A stretch of DNA of 64,000 nt from Planctomycetota bacterium (GTDB lineage: Bacteria; Planctomycetota; UBA1135; GCA-002686595), in NCBI GenBank assembly GCA_020638835.1, contig JACKHV010000002.1:620001-684000 (forward strand), written 5' to 3'. Of this stretch, positions 17,248-28,277 are shown one piece after another. The translations under genes and the position numbers were made by a program. The notes beneath the pieces were generated by a model. It saw only the letters and a program-made list of their open reading frames with translations, had not been told where the DNA came from and ran no database searches. How positions within the stretch are numbered: the stretch's first letter is position 1; each line of letters begins with the position of its first letter.

Positions 17248-17993
17248 CGAACGCTCTCAGCATCCGCGGACTCGAAGTGCGGGTCGGGAAGCAGCCCATC
17301 CTCGGCCCGATCGAGCTCGAGATCCCCGCCGGACAACACGTCCTGCTCGTGGGTCCCTCGGGCTGCGGCAAGACGACGCTGCTGCGCGCGATCGCGGGAC
17401 TGGCCGCGCCGCACGCGGGCACGATCACGATCGATGGGAAGCTCGCCGACGAGGGCGGAACGCGCGTCCTGAAGCCCGCCGAGCGCGGCGTCGGCATGCT
17501 CTTCCAGAACGGCGCGCTGTGGCCGCACATGCGCGCGGCGAAGCAGCTGCGGTTCGTCCTCCGATCGCGGGGAGTCGGCTTCCGCGCCCGCCGTCGTCGC
17601 GCGAAGGAACTGCTGAACCTCGTCGAGCTCTCCGGGTACGGGCGGCGCACGCCAGGCACGCTCTCCGGAGGAGAGGCGCAACGCCTCGCTCTCGCGCGCG
17701 CCCTCGCCTCCGACCCTCGCGTGCTGCTGCTGGACGAACCGCTCGGTCCGCTCGACGCGGAGCTGCGCGCCTCGCTGCTCGCCAGCCTCGTCAAGCTGCG
17801 CGACGAGCTGGGCCTCACCATCGTCCACGTCACGCACGATCCCGCCGGCTCGGCCGACGTGGCCCACCGCGTGCTGCGCATGGAGGACGGGCGCATCGTC
17901 GGCGACGTCAGCGCCGGCCGCTTCGGCGCGGACGACGACGCGGAGGGCGAAGAACCAAAGCTAGGTTTCGACGCCGAGGAGCAACCCGCATGA
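17244..17993 (+). CDS. ABC importer ATP-binding protein (iron-type)
   Basis: A 249-residue ATPase with Walker A GPSGCGKTT (about residues 36-44), Q-loop LFQNGALWPHM, signature LSGGEAQRLALARALA, Walker B VLLLDEPLGPLD and H-loop VHVTHD, all intact. It is shorter than FbpC-type ATPases, which carry a C-terminal regulatory domain. Here the protein ends soon after the nucleotide-binding domain with an acidic tail (DDDAEGEEPK). The GTG start overlaps the permease stop (GTGA), and its own stop overlaps the cytochrome ATG (ATGA), so the importer and cytochrome are translationally coupled. Confidence 0.9.
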   Translation: MTNALSIRGLEVRVGKQPILGPIELEIPAGQHVLLVGPSGCGKTTLLRAIAGLAAPHAGTITIDGKLADEGGTRVLKPAERGVGMLFQNGALWPHMRAAKQLRFVLRSRGVGFRARRRRAKELLNLVELSGYGRRTPGTLSGGEAQRLALARALASDPRVLLLDEPLGPLDAELRASLLASLVKLRDELGLTIVHVTHDPAGSADVAHRVLRMEDGRIVGDVSAGRFGADDDAEGEEPKLGFDAEEQPA

Positions 17994-18973
17994 GGCTCGT
18001 TCGCGCCGTCCTCGGACTGCTGGTCGTCGTGCTCGGCGGTTGGCTGGCGACCATGGTCTTCCAGAAGCCCACCGAGGCCCAACCGCCACGCGAGTTCACC
18101 AGCTCGCGCCAGTGCATGGAGTGCCACGCCGAGGTCTACGCCGAGTGGGAGACCTCCTGGCACGCGCAGTCCTGGATCGACCCCGACGTGCGCGCGCTCT
18201 CCAACGACTTCGCGAACACGGACTGCATCGACTGCCACGCGCCGCGTCCGATCTTCGAGTCGGGCATCGGCAAGCGCGTCCTGCCGCGCGCGGCGCGGCG
18301 CTCCGAAGGCGTCGACTGCATCGCGTGCCACCTGCTGCCCGAGGGCGGCGTCGCGGGCACGCTGGACGCGGCCTCGGCGGCGTGCCGTCCCGTCGCGATG
18401 CGCGACCTCGCCAAGCCCGAGTTCTGCGGCGTCTGCCACAACCAGCACAAGACCGTGGATCAGTGGCGAGAGTCGAAGTACCCCGACCAGGGCATCTCGT
18501 GCGTCGACTGCCATATGCCGCTGCGCGACGGTGACCCGAACCGCGGTCGCGATCACCGCTGCCTCGGCGGTCACGACATCGAGCTCGTGAAGAGCGCGGT
18601 CGAGCTGCGCGCGCGACGCGACGGGACGGCGCTCTCCGTCGAGGTGGAGAACGTCGGCGCCGGGCACTCCTTCCCGACCGACGAGCGCTCGCGCGCCTCC
18701 GACGTCTTCTGGCGGCCCAAAGTCGCACCGGGCGCGCAGCCCGAGGCGTGGCGTCACCTCTACCGCTTCCGCTCCCCCTACCGGCACGAAGTCGACATCG
18801 AGGACACTTGGCTTCCGGCGCACGCGACGTGGTCCGGACGCGTGGAGGATCCCGGGAGCGGCCCGCTCGAAGTCGCCATCTTCTACAAGCTCTCGCCCTA
18901 CTGGACCGACCCGAACGCGCCGGATCCCGACAACGAAGCGCGGCTGTTGCATCTCGTCGAGGTCGCTCCGTGA
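17990..18973 (+). CDS. Pentahaem c-type cytochrome (cytochrome c554-like)
   Basis: A 327-residue exported or membrane-anchored cytochrome. One N-terminal hydrophobic segment (AVLGLLVVVLGGWLATMVF) may be an uncleaved anchor or a signal peptide. Five CxxCH haem sites are present: CMECH, CIDCH, CIACH, CGVCH and CVDCH, all within about residues 42-180. Distal histidines include WHAQSW and RCLGGHD, the latter typical of c554-family proteins. The C-terminal third has no haem and looks beta-rich (ALSVEVENVGAGHSFPTDER). The ATGA overlap with the ABC ATPase is unusual for a cytochrome and suggests a role linked to the imported solute, perhaps redox handling of a metal; this is inference. Confidence 0.85.
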   Translation: MRLVRAVLGLLVVVLGGWLATMVFQKPTEAQPPREFTSSRQCMECHAEVYAEWETSWHAQSWIDPDVRALSNDFANTDCIDCHAPRPIFESGIGKRVLPRAARRSEGVDCIACHLLPEGGVAGTLDAASAACRPVAMRDLAKPEFCGVCHNQHKTVDQWRESKYPDQGISCVDCHMPLRDGDPNRGRDHRCLGGHDIELVKSAVELRARRDGTALSVEVENVGAGHSFPTDERSRASDVFWRPKVAPGAQPEAWRHLYRFRSPYRHEVDIEDTWLPAHATWSGRVEDPGSGPLEVAIFYKLSPYWTDPNAPDPDNEARLLHLVEVAP

Positions 18974-20445
18974 TGCGCCGCCGCGTTCTGGTTGCGCTGT
19001 TCTTCGGACTCGCCGCCTGCGGCAACTCCGAGCGGGTCCCGCCGCCCCCCGCCCCCGCGCCGGTGCACTCCCCCGCCGTCGCGCAGGCGATCGCCGAGTG
19101 GACCGCGCGCGTCCCAGAGGAACCCGCGCCGGAGGAGGCGGATCCTGAGCTGGTCGACGGGTTGGTGCAGTTCCTGGTGGGCGCCGACGCGCGCTCGCAC
19201 GACCTCCCGCTCGAGGAGATCCGCGGCGTTGGCGACGGCGCGCTGCCCGCGCTCGTGCACACCGCCCTGGACCACGAACGTCCCGTCGAACAACGCACCG
19301 CCGCCATCGAACTGATCGCCGCGATCGGCACGCGCGCCGCGGGACTGCAGCTCGTCGAGCTGTGCGCCTCGACGAACCCGTCGTGGATCCGCGCGCACGC
19401 GGCGTGGCGGCTGTCGGAACTCGACCCCGCGATCGACGTCGTCGTCCCCGGGCTGCTGCTGCGCCTGCGCTCCGAGATCGACCACGAGGCCGCGATCTAC
19501 GTCGCCGCCGCGCTCGCGTCGCGCCGCAACTTCGCCGGCGTCGAGATGCTCTCGCGACTGGCGTCGGAGGATCCCGACGAAGGCGCGCGCACCCGCGCCG
19601 CCGGCCAGCTCGCCGCGATCGTCGAGCAAGAGGGCGCCGCGGACGCCCGCGCGCTGATCGACCAATGGGACGCGCGCGCGCCGGGCTTCCGGCACGGCGA
19701 GCCTTCCGACGCGCTGCGGCTCTTGGCCTGGCAGTGGATCCAGACGCTCTCGGGCGACACCTTCCAGCTGCGCCCCGTCGACGACGCGCGCTTCCTGTTG
19801 ATGCGGCTCGGTCCCTGGATCGTGGAACCGCTCGCCAGCGCACTCGACGACGTCGACCCCTACGTGCGCCTGCACAGCGCGCAGTGCCTCGAGCGCATGG
19901 GCGCCGTTGCGCGCCCCGCGGTCCCCGCTCTGACCAAGGCGCTCGACGACCCGCGCCTCGCCCCCCAGGCCGCGATGAGCCTCGGCGCGATCGGCGGACC
20001 CGGCGTGCGCGATAGCCTGAGTCGCGCTGTAGCGAAGGGACCGAACGAGCTGCGTGTCGCCGCCGCCCGCGGGCTGGGCGTGCTGGGCGACGACGCGGTC
20101 GTCACGCAGCTCACGCAGCTCTACGAGGACGACGCGGAACCGATCGACTTGCGCCAGGCCGCGGCGGAGTCGGTGCTCGAGCTGCGCCCCGGCGACGTCG
20201 GTTCCGCGCAAGAGTTCCTGACCGCTTGCCTGATCGACCCGGCCGCGGACGTCGGCGGCGCGGAGCGCGCGCTGGACGCGTGGCTCGGCGCGGACGGCGC
20301 GCCCATCGTCGACGCCGAGACGCTCGACGCATGGAAGGCCGCCGCGAAGTCGGAGGGCGCGATCCCCACGCCCGCGGAGTCGCGAGCGCGACGCGCGACG
20401 CGCGCGGACGTCTTGCGGAGCGGGTTGGCTCGGCGCGGGAACTGA
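18973..20445 (+). CDS. HEAT-repeat lipoprotein of unknown function
   Basis: A 490-residue lipoprotein precursor (RRRVLVALFFGLAAC lipobox). A Pro-rich linker is followed by HEAT or PBS-lyase-like helical repeats across most of the length, for example WIRAHAAWRLSELDP, PYVRLHSAQCLERMGAVARP, RLAPQAAMSLGAIG and ELRVAAARGLGVLGDDAVV. These make an alpha-solenoid likely. No catalytic residues are recognised. The start ATG at 18973 shares a base with the cytochrome stop (TGATG; a GTG three bases earlier is also possible). It closes the ABC/cytochrome operon and may bind or scaffold those partners; that role is inferred from position only. Confidence 0.75.
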   Translation: MRRRVLVALFFGLAACGNSERVPPPPAPAPVHSPAVAQAIAEWTARVPEEPAPEEADPELVDGLVQFLVGADARSHDLPLEEIRGVGDGALPALVHTALDHERPVEQRTAAIELIAAIGTRAAGLQLVELCASTNPSWIRAHAAWRLSELDPAIDVVVPGLLLRLRSEIDHEAAIYVAAALASRRNFAGVEMLSRLASEDPDEGARTRAAGQLAAIVEQEGAADARALIDQWDARAPGFRHGEPSDALRLLAWQWIQTLSGDTFQLRPVDDARFLLMRLGPWIVEPLASALDDVDPYVRLHSAQCLERMGAVARPAVPALTKALDDPRLAPQAAMSLGAIGGPGVRDSLSRAVAKGPNELRVAAARGLGVLGDDAVVTQLTQLYEDDAEPIDLRQAAAESVLELRPGDVGSAQEFLTACLIDPAADVGGAERALDAWLGADGAPIVDAETLDAWKAAAKSEGAIPTPAESRARRATRADVLRSGLARRGN

Positions 20446-20470
20446 GGTCCACGCGGGCCGAGCCCCGCGA

Positions 20471-21376
20471 TCACCACGACCCGTAGAGGTCGAGCAACAC
20501 GACTCCGCCGTAGGCGAGCGCGTTCAGCACGAACTGCAGGTCGCCGCCGAGCAGCACGCGCGTCGGAGAGCCGCCGCCGCGCTGCGTCTGCACGAGCAAC
20601 ATGTAGCGCGCGAGGCCGAAGACGACGAAGGGCACCGTGACGATCAGATGGTGGTCCTCGCCGAAGTTGTGCGCGGTGTCGTCGGACACGGTGTACATCG
20701 TGTAGGCGACGATCGTGCAGGCAGCGACGAGGGTGACCATCTGGTCGAGGAAGCCCGTCGTGTACTGCGTCAGGATCGCGCGGTGGTCGCCGCGGTCGTC
20801 CCCGAGCAGGTCGATCTCCGCGCGCCGCTTGCAGAGCGCGAGGAACAGCGCGAGGAACAGCGTGCAGAGGAACAGCCAGTGCGAGACGGGAACGCCGACG
20901 GCGGACGCGCCGGCTTGCACGCGAAACAGGAAGCCCGACGCGATGCAGAAGACGTCGAGCAGCACCACATGCTTCAGCCGCAGCGTGTACGCGAGGTTCA
21001 GGACCAGATAGGCGCAGAGCACCCAGACCACCGGCACGGGCTGACCTCCCGCGGCCCACGCCAGACCGACGCCCGCCGCCGCCGAGACCCCCGCCGCCGC
21101 GAGCGCCGTCGGGACGGGCAGCAGCCCGGCCGCGACGGGGCGCTTGCACTTGCTGGGGTGAGCACGGTCGCTCTCGACGTCGAGCACGTCGTTCAGCAGG
21201 TAGATCGCGCTCGAGCCCAGGCAGAAGGCCGCCACGGCGAGCAGCACCGGGACGATGTGCACCTCCCGCCCGGCCCCCTCGGCCACGCCCCCGGCGAACA
21301 CCAGCGCGGCGAGCACGAAGACGTTCTTCACCCACTGGTGGGGGCGCATCGCGCGCAGGAGGGGGACGAGGGGCAT
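20471..21376 (-). CDS. UbiA-family prenyltransferase, decaprenyl-phosphate phosphoribosyltransferase-like
   Basis: A 301-residue polytopic membrane protein of the UbiA superfamily. The N-terminus LRAMRPHQWVKNVFVLAALV and the Asp-rich motif YLLNDVLDVESDRAHPSKCK (about residues 59-78) followed by RPVAAG match the group that moves phosphoribose onto polyprenyl phosphate (the first committed step to decaprenyl-phospho-arabinose in actinobacteria) rather than quinone or haem prenylation. The second motif, YTLRLKHVVLLDVFCIASGF, also fits. Which glycan uses the product here is unknown; no epimerase partner is visible. ATG start at 21376 without a Shine-Dalgarno. It converges with the HEAT lipoprotein gene. 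Confidence 0.8.
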   Translation of the reverse strand: MPLVPLLRAMRPHQWVKNVFVLAALVFAGGVAEGAGREVHIVPVLLAVAAFCLGSSAIYLLNDVLDVESDRAHPSKCKRPVAAGLLPVPTALAAAGVSAAAGVGLAWAAGGQPVPVVWVLCAYLVLNLAYTLRLKHVVLLDVFCIASGFLFRVQAGASAVGVPVSHWLFLCTLFLALFLALCKRRAEIDLLGDDRGDHRAILTQYTTGFLDQMVTLVAACTIVAYTMYTVSDDTAHNFGEDHHLIVTVPFVVFGLARYMLLVQTQRGGGSPTRVLLGGDLQFVLNALAYGGVVLLDLYGSW

Positions 21377-21422
21377 GGGAGGGTACTATTCGACCCCCAC
21401 CCCCCCGTGTCGAGAGCCAAAG

Positions 21423-21641
21423 GAACTGACTGGGTTCCGTGTGGTCCGCGCTCCGGGACGCTCCGGGCGGAACGACGTCCTCGGGGTCGCGCGCCGGATC
21501 AGGCGGACGCGGGACGCGCGCAGCTCGCGCGCGAGCGTTCCCCGCACGCCTCGAGGCCCGCCCTCACGGGCGCAATCGCCGCGCCATCAGCGACTTGCGG
21601 GGCCCGCGTCGGGGACGACCAACACGGAACCCAGTCAGTTC
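21423..21641. repeat. 219-bp element bounded by 20-bp perfect inverted repeats (MITE-like candidate)
   Basis: The 20 bases at 21423-21442 (GAACTGACTGGGTTCCGTGT) are exactly complementary to 21622-21641. They enclose 179 bp with no plausible gene; near the centre lies a smaller palindromic stretch around GCGCGCAGCTCGCGCGC. The right arm ends on the last base of the pseudopilin stop codon and the left arm lies 47 bp before the UbiA-family gene. No target-site duplication is evident. The structure fits a small non-autonomous mobile element or dispersed palindromic repeat; an unusual attenuator is an alternative. No second copy was noticed in the window. Confidence 0.6.
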
Positions 21642-22294
21642 TAGTCGAGACTGAGTTTCTGGAGGGCCTCGATCGGCGACTCCGGCCCCACGATCAGCAG
21701 CTCTTCCTCCTGATCGAGGACCCCCTCCTCCCGCAGCCTCGCGACCTCGTAGGTCGTCACGCTGCCGTCGGCCCAGAGCACGACCGTCGCGGTGCGGTGG
21801 TTCTTGCCGCCGTCGTTGTCGTCGGCCACGATCGCTTCCTTGCCCGAGCCGGGGAACTTGCGCAGCGGGTACTCCTTGATGTTGCGCCCGGCGTAGGAGG
21901 TCGCCGCGCCGTCGACCATCTCGAGGTCTGAGTACCACTCGGTGGGCGGCAGGTCCCCCACGGAGATCGCGGACAGGTCGACGCCTGGGCAGGTCAGCTT
22001 CTTCGCGCTCGCCTCCGAGTTCTCCCAGGTGTCCGAGCTGATCAGCGAAGCCAGGAAGCGTGCGCCGCTCTCCTTCGGGATCCGACCGAACTTCGTGCGG
22101 TACATGATCAGGCCCTTGTTGATCTCCGCCATGTTCGCCTTGCAGCCGGTCACCTCCGCTTGGTCGATCGCCTCGGGGATCTTGGGCAGCAGGAAGACCA
22201 TCAGGATCCCGATGATCAGGATCACGGCCAGGAGCTCGATCAGGGTGAATCCGGCGCGGGCGGTGCGACGGACGGTGCGGAGGGTGGAGCGCAT
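21641..22294 (-). CDS. Prepilin-type pseudopilin (type II secretion/type IV pilus-like)
   Basis: A 217-residue protein with a short basic leader and the type IV prepilin signature: RAGFTLIELLAVILIIGILM, in which cleavage after Gly and methylation of Phe are expected, with Glu at position +5. The hydrophobic helix is followed by a soluble domain containing MAEINKGLIMYRTKFGRIP, typical of GspG-like major pseudopilins. This one is longer, and the C-terminal ~50 residues (VLWADGSVTTYEV) are unlike GspG. ATG 22294 is chosen because it starts the leader; an upstream extension to 22357 is unlikely since it would cross the promoter. No other secretion genes are adjacent. Confidence 0.85.
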   Translation of the reverse strand: MRSTLRTVRRTARAGFTLIELLAVILIIGILMVFLLPKIPEAIDQAEVTGCKANMAEINKGLIMYRTKFGRIPKESGARFLASLISSDTWENSEASAKKLTCPGVDLSAISVGDLPPTEWYSDLEMVDGAATSYAGRNIKEYPLRKFPGSGKEAIVADDNDGGKNHRTATVVLWADGSVTTYEVARLREEGVLDQEEELLIVGPESPIEALQKLSLD

Positions 22295-22328
22295 GCAGAG
22301 ACCTTCGTGAAGAGCGTGGCGAACGGAT

Positions 22329-22357
22329 TTTCTAACCCATCTCGCGAGGAGAGTCAC
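22329..22357 (-). promoter_or_regulatory. Sigma-70-type promoter for the pseudopilin gene
   Basis: On the minus strand GTGACT (22357-22352) and TAGAAA (22334-22329) are separated by 17 bp, with 4 of 6 matches to each consensus hexamer. The site lies about 35 bp upstream of the ATG at 22294, within a locally AT-richer patch. Supported by spacing and position only. Confidence 0.45.
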
Positions 22358-22409
22358 CCGCGGCGATCGAAACCGCCCGCCCGGCGGCCGCTCGCGGCCT
22401 GACCAAGTG

Positions 22410-22447
22410 AGCGGCCCCGCACCACCCTGGGGTGGCGCGGGGCCGCT
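22410..22447 (-). terminator. Strong hairpin downstream of metK
   Basis: AGCGGCCCCGC (22410-22420) pairs perfectly with GCGGGGCCGCT (22437-22447), and the intervening ACCACC/GGTGG bases extend the stem. It begins about 50 bp after the metK stop. No T-tract follows on the minus strand, so it may be an intrinsic terminator of the GC-rich kind or only an mRNA-end stabiliser. Confidence 0.5.
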
Positions 22448-22496
22448 GCGTTCATGGAGCGTGCGCGAGGCGCCCGTCGCGCCCGCGGGCCGCGAG

Positions 22497-23687
22497 TCAG
22501 CCGGCGTGGGAGGCGACCGCCTCCTGCAGCTCGGCGACCTTGTTGGTCTGCTCCCAGGGGAACTCCTCGCGGCCGAAGTGCCCGTGGTAGGCGCTCTTCT
22601 CGTAGATCGGGCGTTTCAGGTCGAGCGCGGCGAGGATGCGCGCGGGGCGCAGGTCGAAGACTTCCGCGACGGCCCGGTCGAGCACGTCGTCGGCGACCGT
22701 CCCGGTGCCGAAGGTGTCGACGCGCAGGCTGAGCGGCTTCGCGACGCCGATCGCGTACGAGAGCTGCACTTCACAGCGCTCGGCGAGGCCCGCGGCGACC
22801 ACGTTCTTCGCGACCCAGCGCGCAGCGTAAGCGGCCGAGCGGTCGACCTTCGACGGATCCTTGCCGGAGAAGGCTCCGCCGCCGTGACGGCCCATGCCGC
22901 CGTAGGTGTCGACGATGATCTTGCGGCCCGTCAGACCACAGTCACCGTGCGGGCCGCCGAGCACGAAGCGTCCGGTCGGGTTGATGTGGTAGATCGTGTT
23001 CTCGTCGAGGTACTCGGCGGGGATCACCTGCTTGATCACGTCGTCGCGGACGATGCGGACGATCTCGGCGTGCACGTCCTGGTCGGAGGTCTTGCCGTTG
23101 ATCTCGGGGTCGTGCTGCGTCGAGATGACGACCGTGTGCACGCGCACCGGCTTGCCGTCCTCGTACTCGACCGTGATCTGGCTCTTCGCGTCGGGACGCA
23201 GCCAGGGCAGCGTCTTGTTCTGACGCAGCTCGGCCAGCTTCGCGACGAGCGCGTGGCTGTACTGGATCGCGAACGGCATCAGCTGTTCGGTCTCGTTGCA
23301 GGCGTAGCCGAACATCAGGCCCTGGTCGCCGGCGCCTTGCTCGGCGTGCAGGCCTTCGCCTTCGGAGACGCCCTGCGAGATGTCCGGCGACTGCTTGTCG
23401 AGCGTCACCATCACGGCGCAGGTGTCGCCGTTGATGCCGAACTGGTCGCTGGTGTAGCCGATGCGTTTGATCGTGTTGCGCGCGATCTCCTGGTAGTTGA
23501 TCACCGCCTTGGTGGTGATCTCACCGGCGACGACACACAGGCCGGTCGTGACCAAGGTCTCGCAGGCGACGCGCGAATCGGGGTCCTGCGCGAGGAGCGC
23601 GTCGAGGATCGCGTCGGAGACTTGGTCGGCCACCTTGTCGGGGTGGCCCATCGAGACGGACTCGGAGGTGAAGAACTGTCGTGCCAT
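22497..23687 (-). CDS. metK: S-adenosylmethionine synthetase
   Basis: A 396-residue methionine adenosyltransferase making SAM from methionine and ATP. Signatures are the N-terminal FFTSESVSMGHPDKVADQVS, the K+-site region GEITTKAVINY, the ATP loop GAGDQGLMFGYAC, VLGGPHGDCGLTGRKIIVDT and GGGAFSGKDPSKVDRSAAY. ATG at 23687 starts exactly at the family N-terminus; the open frame runs further upstream but without family similarity. The 164-bp leader was checked for SAM riboswitch consensus and none was seen. The same window encodes a SAM hydrolase, so synthesis and breakdown of SAM are both present. Confidence 0.97.
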   Translation of the reverse strand: MARQFFTSESVSMGHPDKVADQVSDAILDALLAQDPDSRVACETLVTTGLCVVAGEITTKAVINYQEIARNTIKRIGYTSDQFGINGDTCAVMVTLDKQSPDISQGVSEGEGLHAEQGAGDQGLMFGYACNETEQLMPFAIQYSHALVAKLAELRQNKTLPWLRPDAKSQITVEYEDGKPVRVHTVVISTQHDPEINGKTSDQDVHAEIVRIVRDDVIKQVIPAEYLDENTIYHINPTGRFVLGGPHGDCGLTGRKIIVDTYGGMGRHGGGAFSGKDPSKVDRSAAYAARWVAKNVVAAGLAERCEVQLSYAIGVAKPLSLRVDTFGTGTVADDVLDRAVAEVFDLRPARILAALDLKRPIYEKSAYHGHFGREEFPWEQTNKVAELQEAVASHAG

Positions 23688-23851
23688 CGGGGCTTTCAGG
23701 GCTTGGTTCGGGGGGATCCGGGCGGGCGATCGCGGGATCTCGGCCGAGGGAGCCGGACCGCGATCCATGCATCGACCCGGCGGGACCGAAGCCTGAGCCG
23801 CCGGATCGGATCGGGAGAGGATAGCGCCGGGATTGCGCTACCACTAGCCGC

Positions 23852-25209
23852 CTAGGACCCCATAACGGGAAGACAGCGCTCTTGGAGAGCCCGTACGGTG
23901 CGGGCCGTGGCGCCCTGCTGGGTCCGTACGGCGTCCAATCCGGCCCGGGCCATGCGTTCCCGAGCGGCGTCGTCCGCGAGCAGCTCGGCGAGCGTCGGCC
24001 CGAAGTCGGCGGAGTCGGCGAGGCGCCGGCTGGCGCCGGTGCGCTCAAGCAGCGCGGCCTCGTGCGGGAAGTTCTCGGTGTGCGGGCCGTAGAAGACGGG
24101 CAGTCCCTGCGCCGCCGGCTCGAGCATGTTGTGCCCGCCGAGCGGCACCAGCGAGCCCCCCACGAACACGAGATCGGCCAGGGAATAGACGTTCTCCAGC
24201 TCGCCGATCGTGTCGACGATGGCCGGGCGCTGCGGATCGGCCCGCTCGATCCCCTCACGCAGGAAGGTCAGACGTTGTGCCGATGCGCCGAGCTCGGAGA
24301 GCTCGCGGCAGATCGCCGCCACGCGCTCGGGGTGGCGCGGCACGAGGATCAGGCGGCAGTGCGGAGCGTGTGCGCGCCACGCCTCGGTGACCAGGCGTTC
24401 TTCCGGCTCGTGCGTCGAGCCAACCACGAAGACCGGCTGCCCCGGCACGCCGCCCAGGTGCCGAGTCAGTTCCTCCTGCACGGGAAGACGACCGAGGTGC
24501 AGCGAGTCGGCCTTCACGTTGCCGGTGACCAGGATGCGGTCCGAGCCGCCCGAGAGCTCCTCGAAGCGCCGCGCGTAGACCTCGTCCTGCACGCAGAACA
24601 GGCTGATGCGCTGGAACTGCGGCATCAACTTCCGGAAGCGCAAGTAGCGCGGGAAGCTGCGCTCGGTGATGCGCCCGTTCGCGACCGCGATCGGCACGCC
24701 GGAACGGTTCGCCGCGCGCAGGAAGTTCGGCCAGACTTCGAGCTCGATCAACACCACCGCCGCCGGCGCGACGCGGCGCAAGAAGCGGCGCACCACGAAG
24801 GCGAAGTCGAACGGGAAGCGCACGACCTGCAGGTCGGGGTAGGTGCGGCGCGCGACTTCGGCTCCCGTCGCGGTCGTGGTGCTGATCACGACCTCGAGGT
24901 CGGGGCGCTCCGCGCGGAGGCGCGCGACGATCGAACTCGCGGCCTTGACCTCGCCGACCGACACGCCGTGCACGACCACGCGGCGGTCGCGCCGTTCCGG
25001 GGGAGCCGCGGGCAGCCCGAACCCCAGCCGTTCCGTCACCATCCTCCGGAAGACGGGATCCGCGATCACGCGCACGATCCACCACGGCGCGGCGACGAGC
25101 ACGCCGAACCACAGCGCGAGGTCGTAGACCACGTGCAGCGCGAAGCGACCGATCCCCGGGACCGGGTCCCTCAGGATCGGAGGCGGCGTGTCCGCGGGCG
25201 CGGCGGCGG

Positions 25210-25213
<4 letters not shown>
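23852..25213 (-). CDS. waaA: 3-deoxy-D-manno-octulosonic acid (Kdo) transferase
   Basis: A 453-residue GT30-family enzyme that attaches Kdo from CMP-Kdo to lipid A precursor at the inner membrane. One N-terminal hydrophobic anchor (VVYDLALWFGVLVAAPWWIV) is present. Family blocks are VVVHGVSVGEVKAA (catalytic Glu), VLIELEVWPNFLRAA, VANGRITERSF, TGNVKADSL, STHEPEERL, LVPRHPERV and FVGGSLVPLGGHNMLEPAA. Its presence shows that the organism makes an LPS-like lipid. It starts at ATG overlapping the secA stop (ATGA), so it is translated from the secA message. Confidence 0.94.
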
Positions 25214-28131
<2,918 letters not shown>

Positions 28132-28277
28132 GGCGTGCAGCAGTCAGTGACCCGAAGGGGCTTCGGGAGGCAAGAAGGCCGGACATTAAAGGGCCGGCGC
28201 GGCCCGAGGGGGAGTCCCGAGGCCCGAAAACGACGCTCGAGGGGGGTCCGGGGGCGGTCTTTCCTGTCGGCGAGCGC

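Noticed and set aside
23688..23851. Possible SAM riboswitch ahead of metK
   Set aside because: The leader contains some local complementarity but no recognisable SAM-I, SAM-II, SAM-IV or SAH core sequence.
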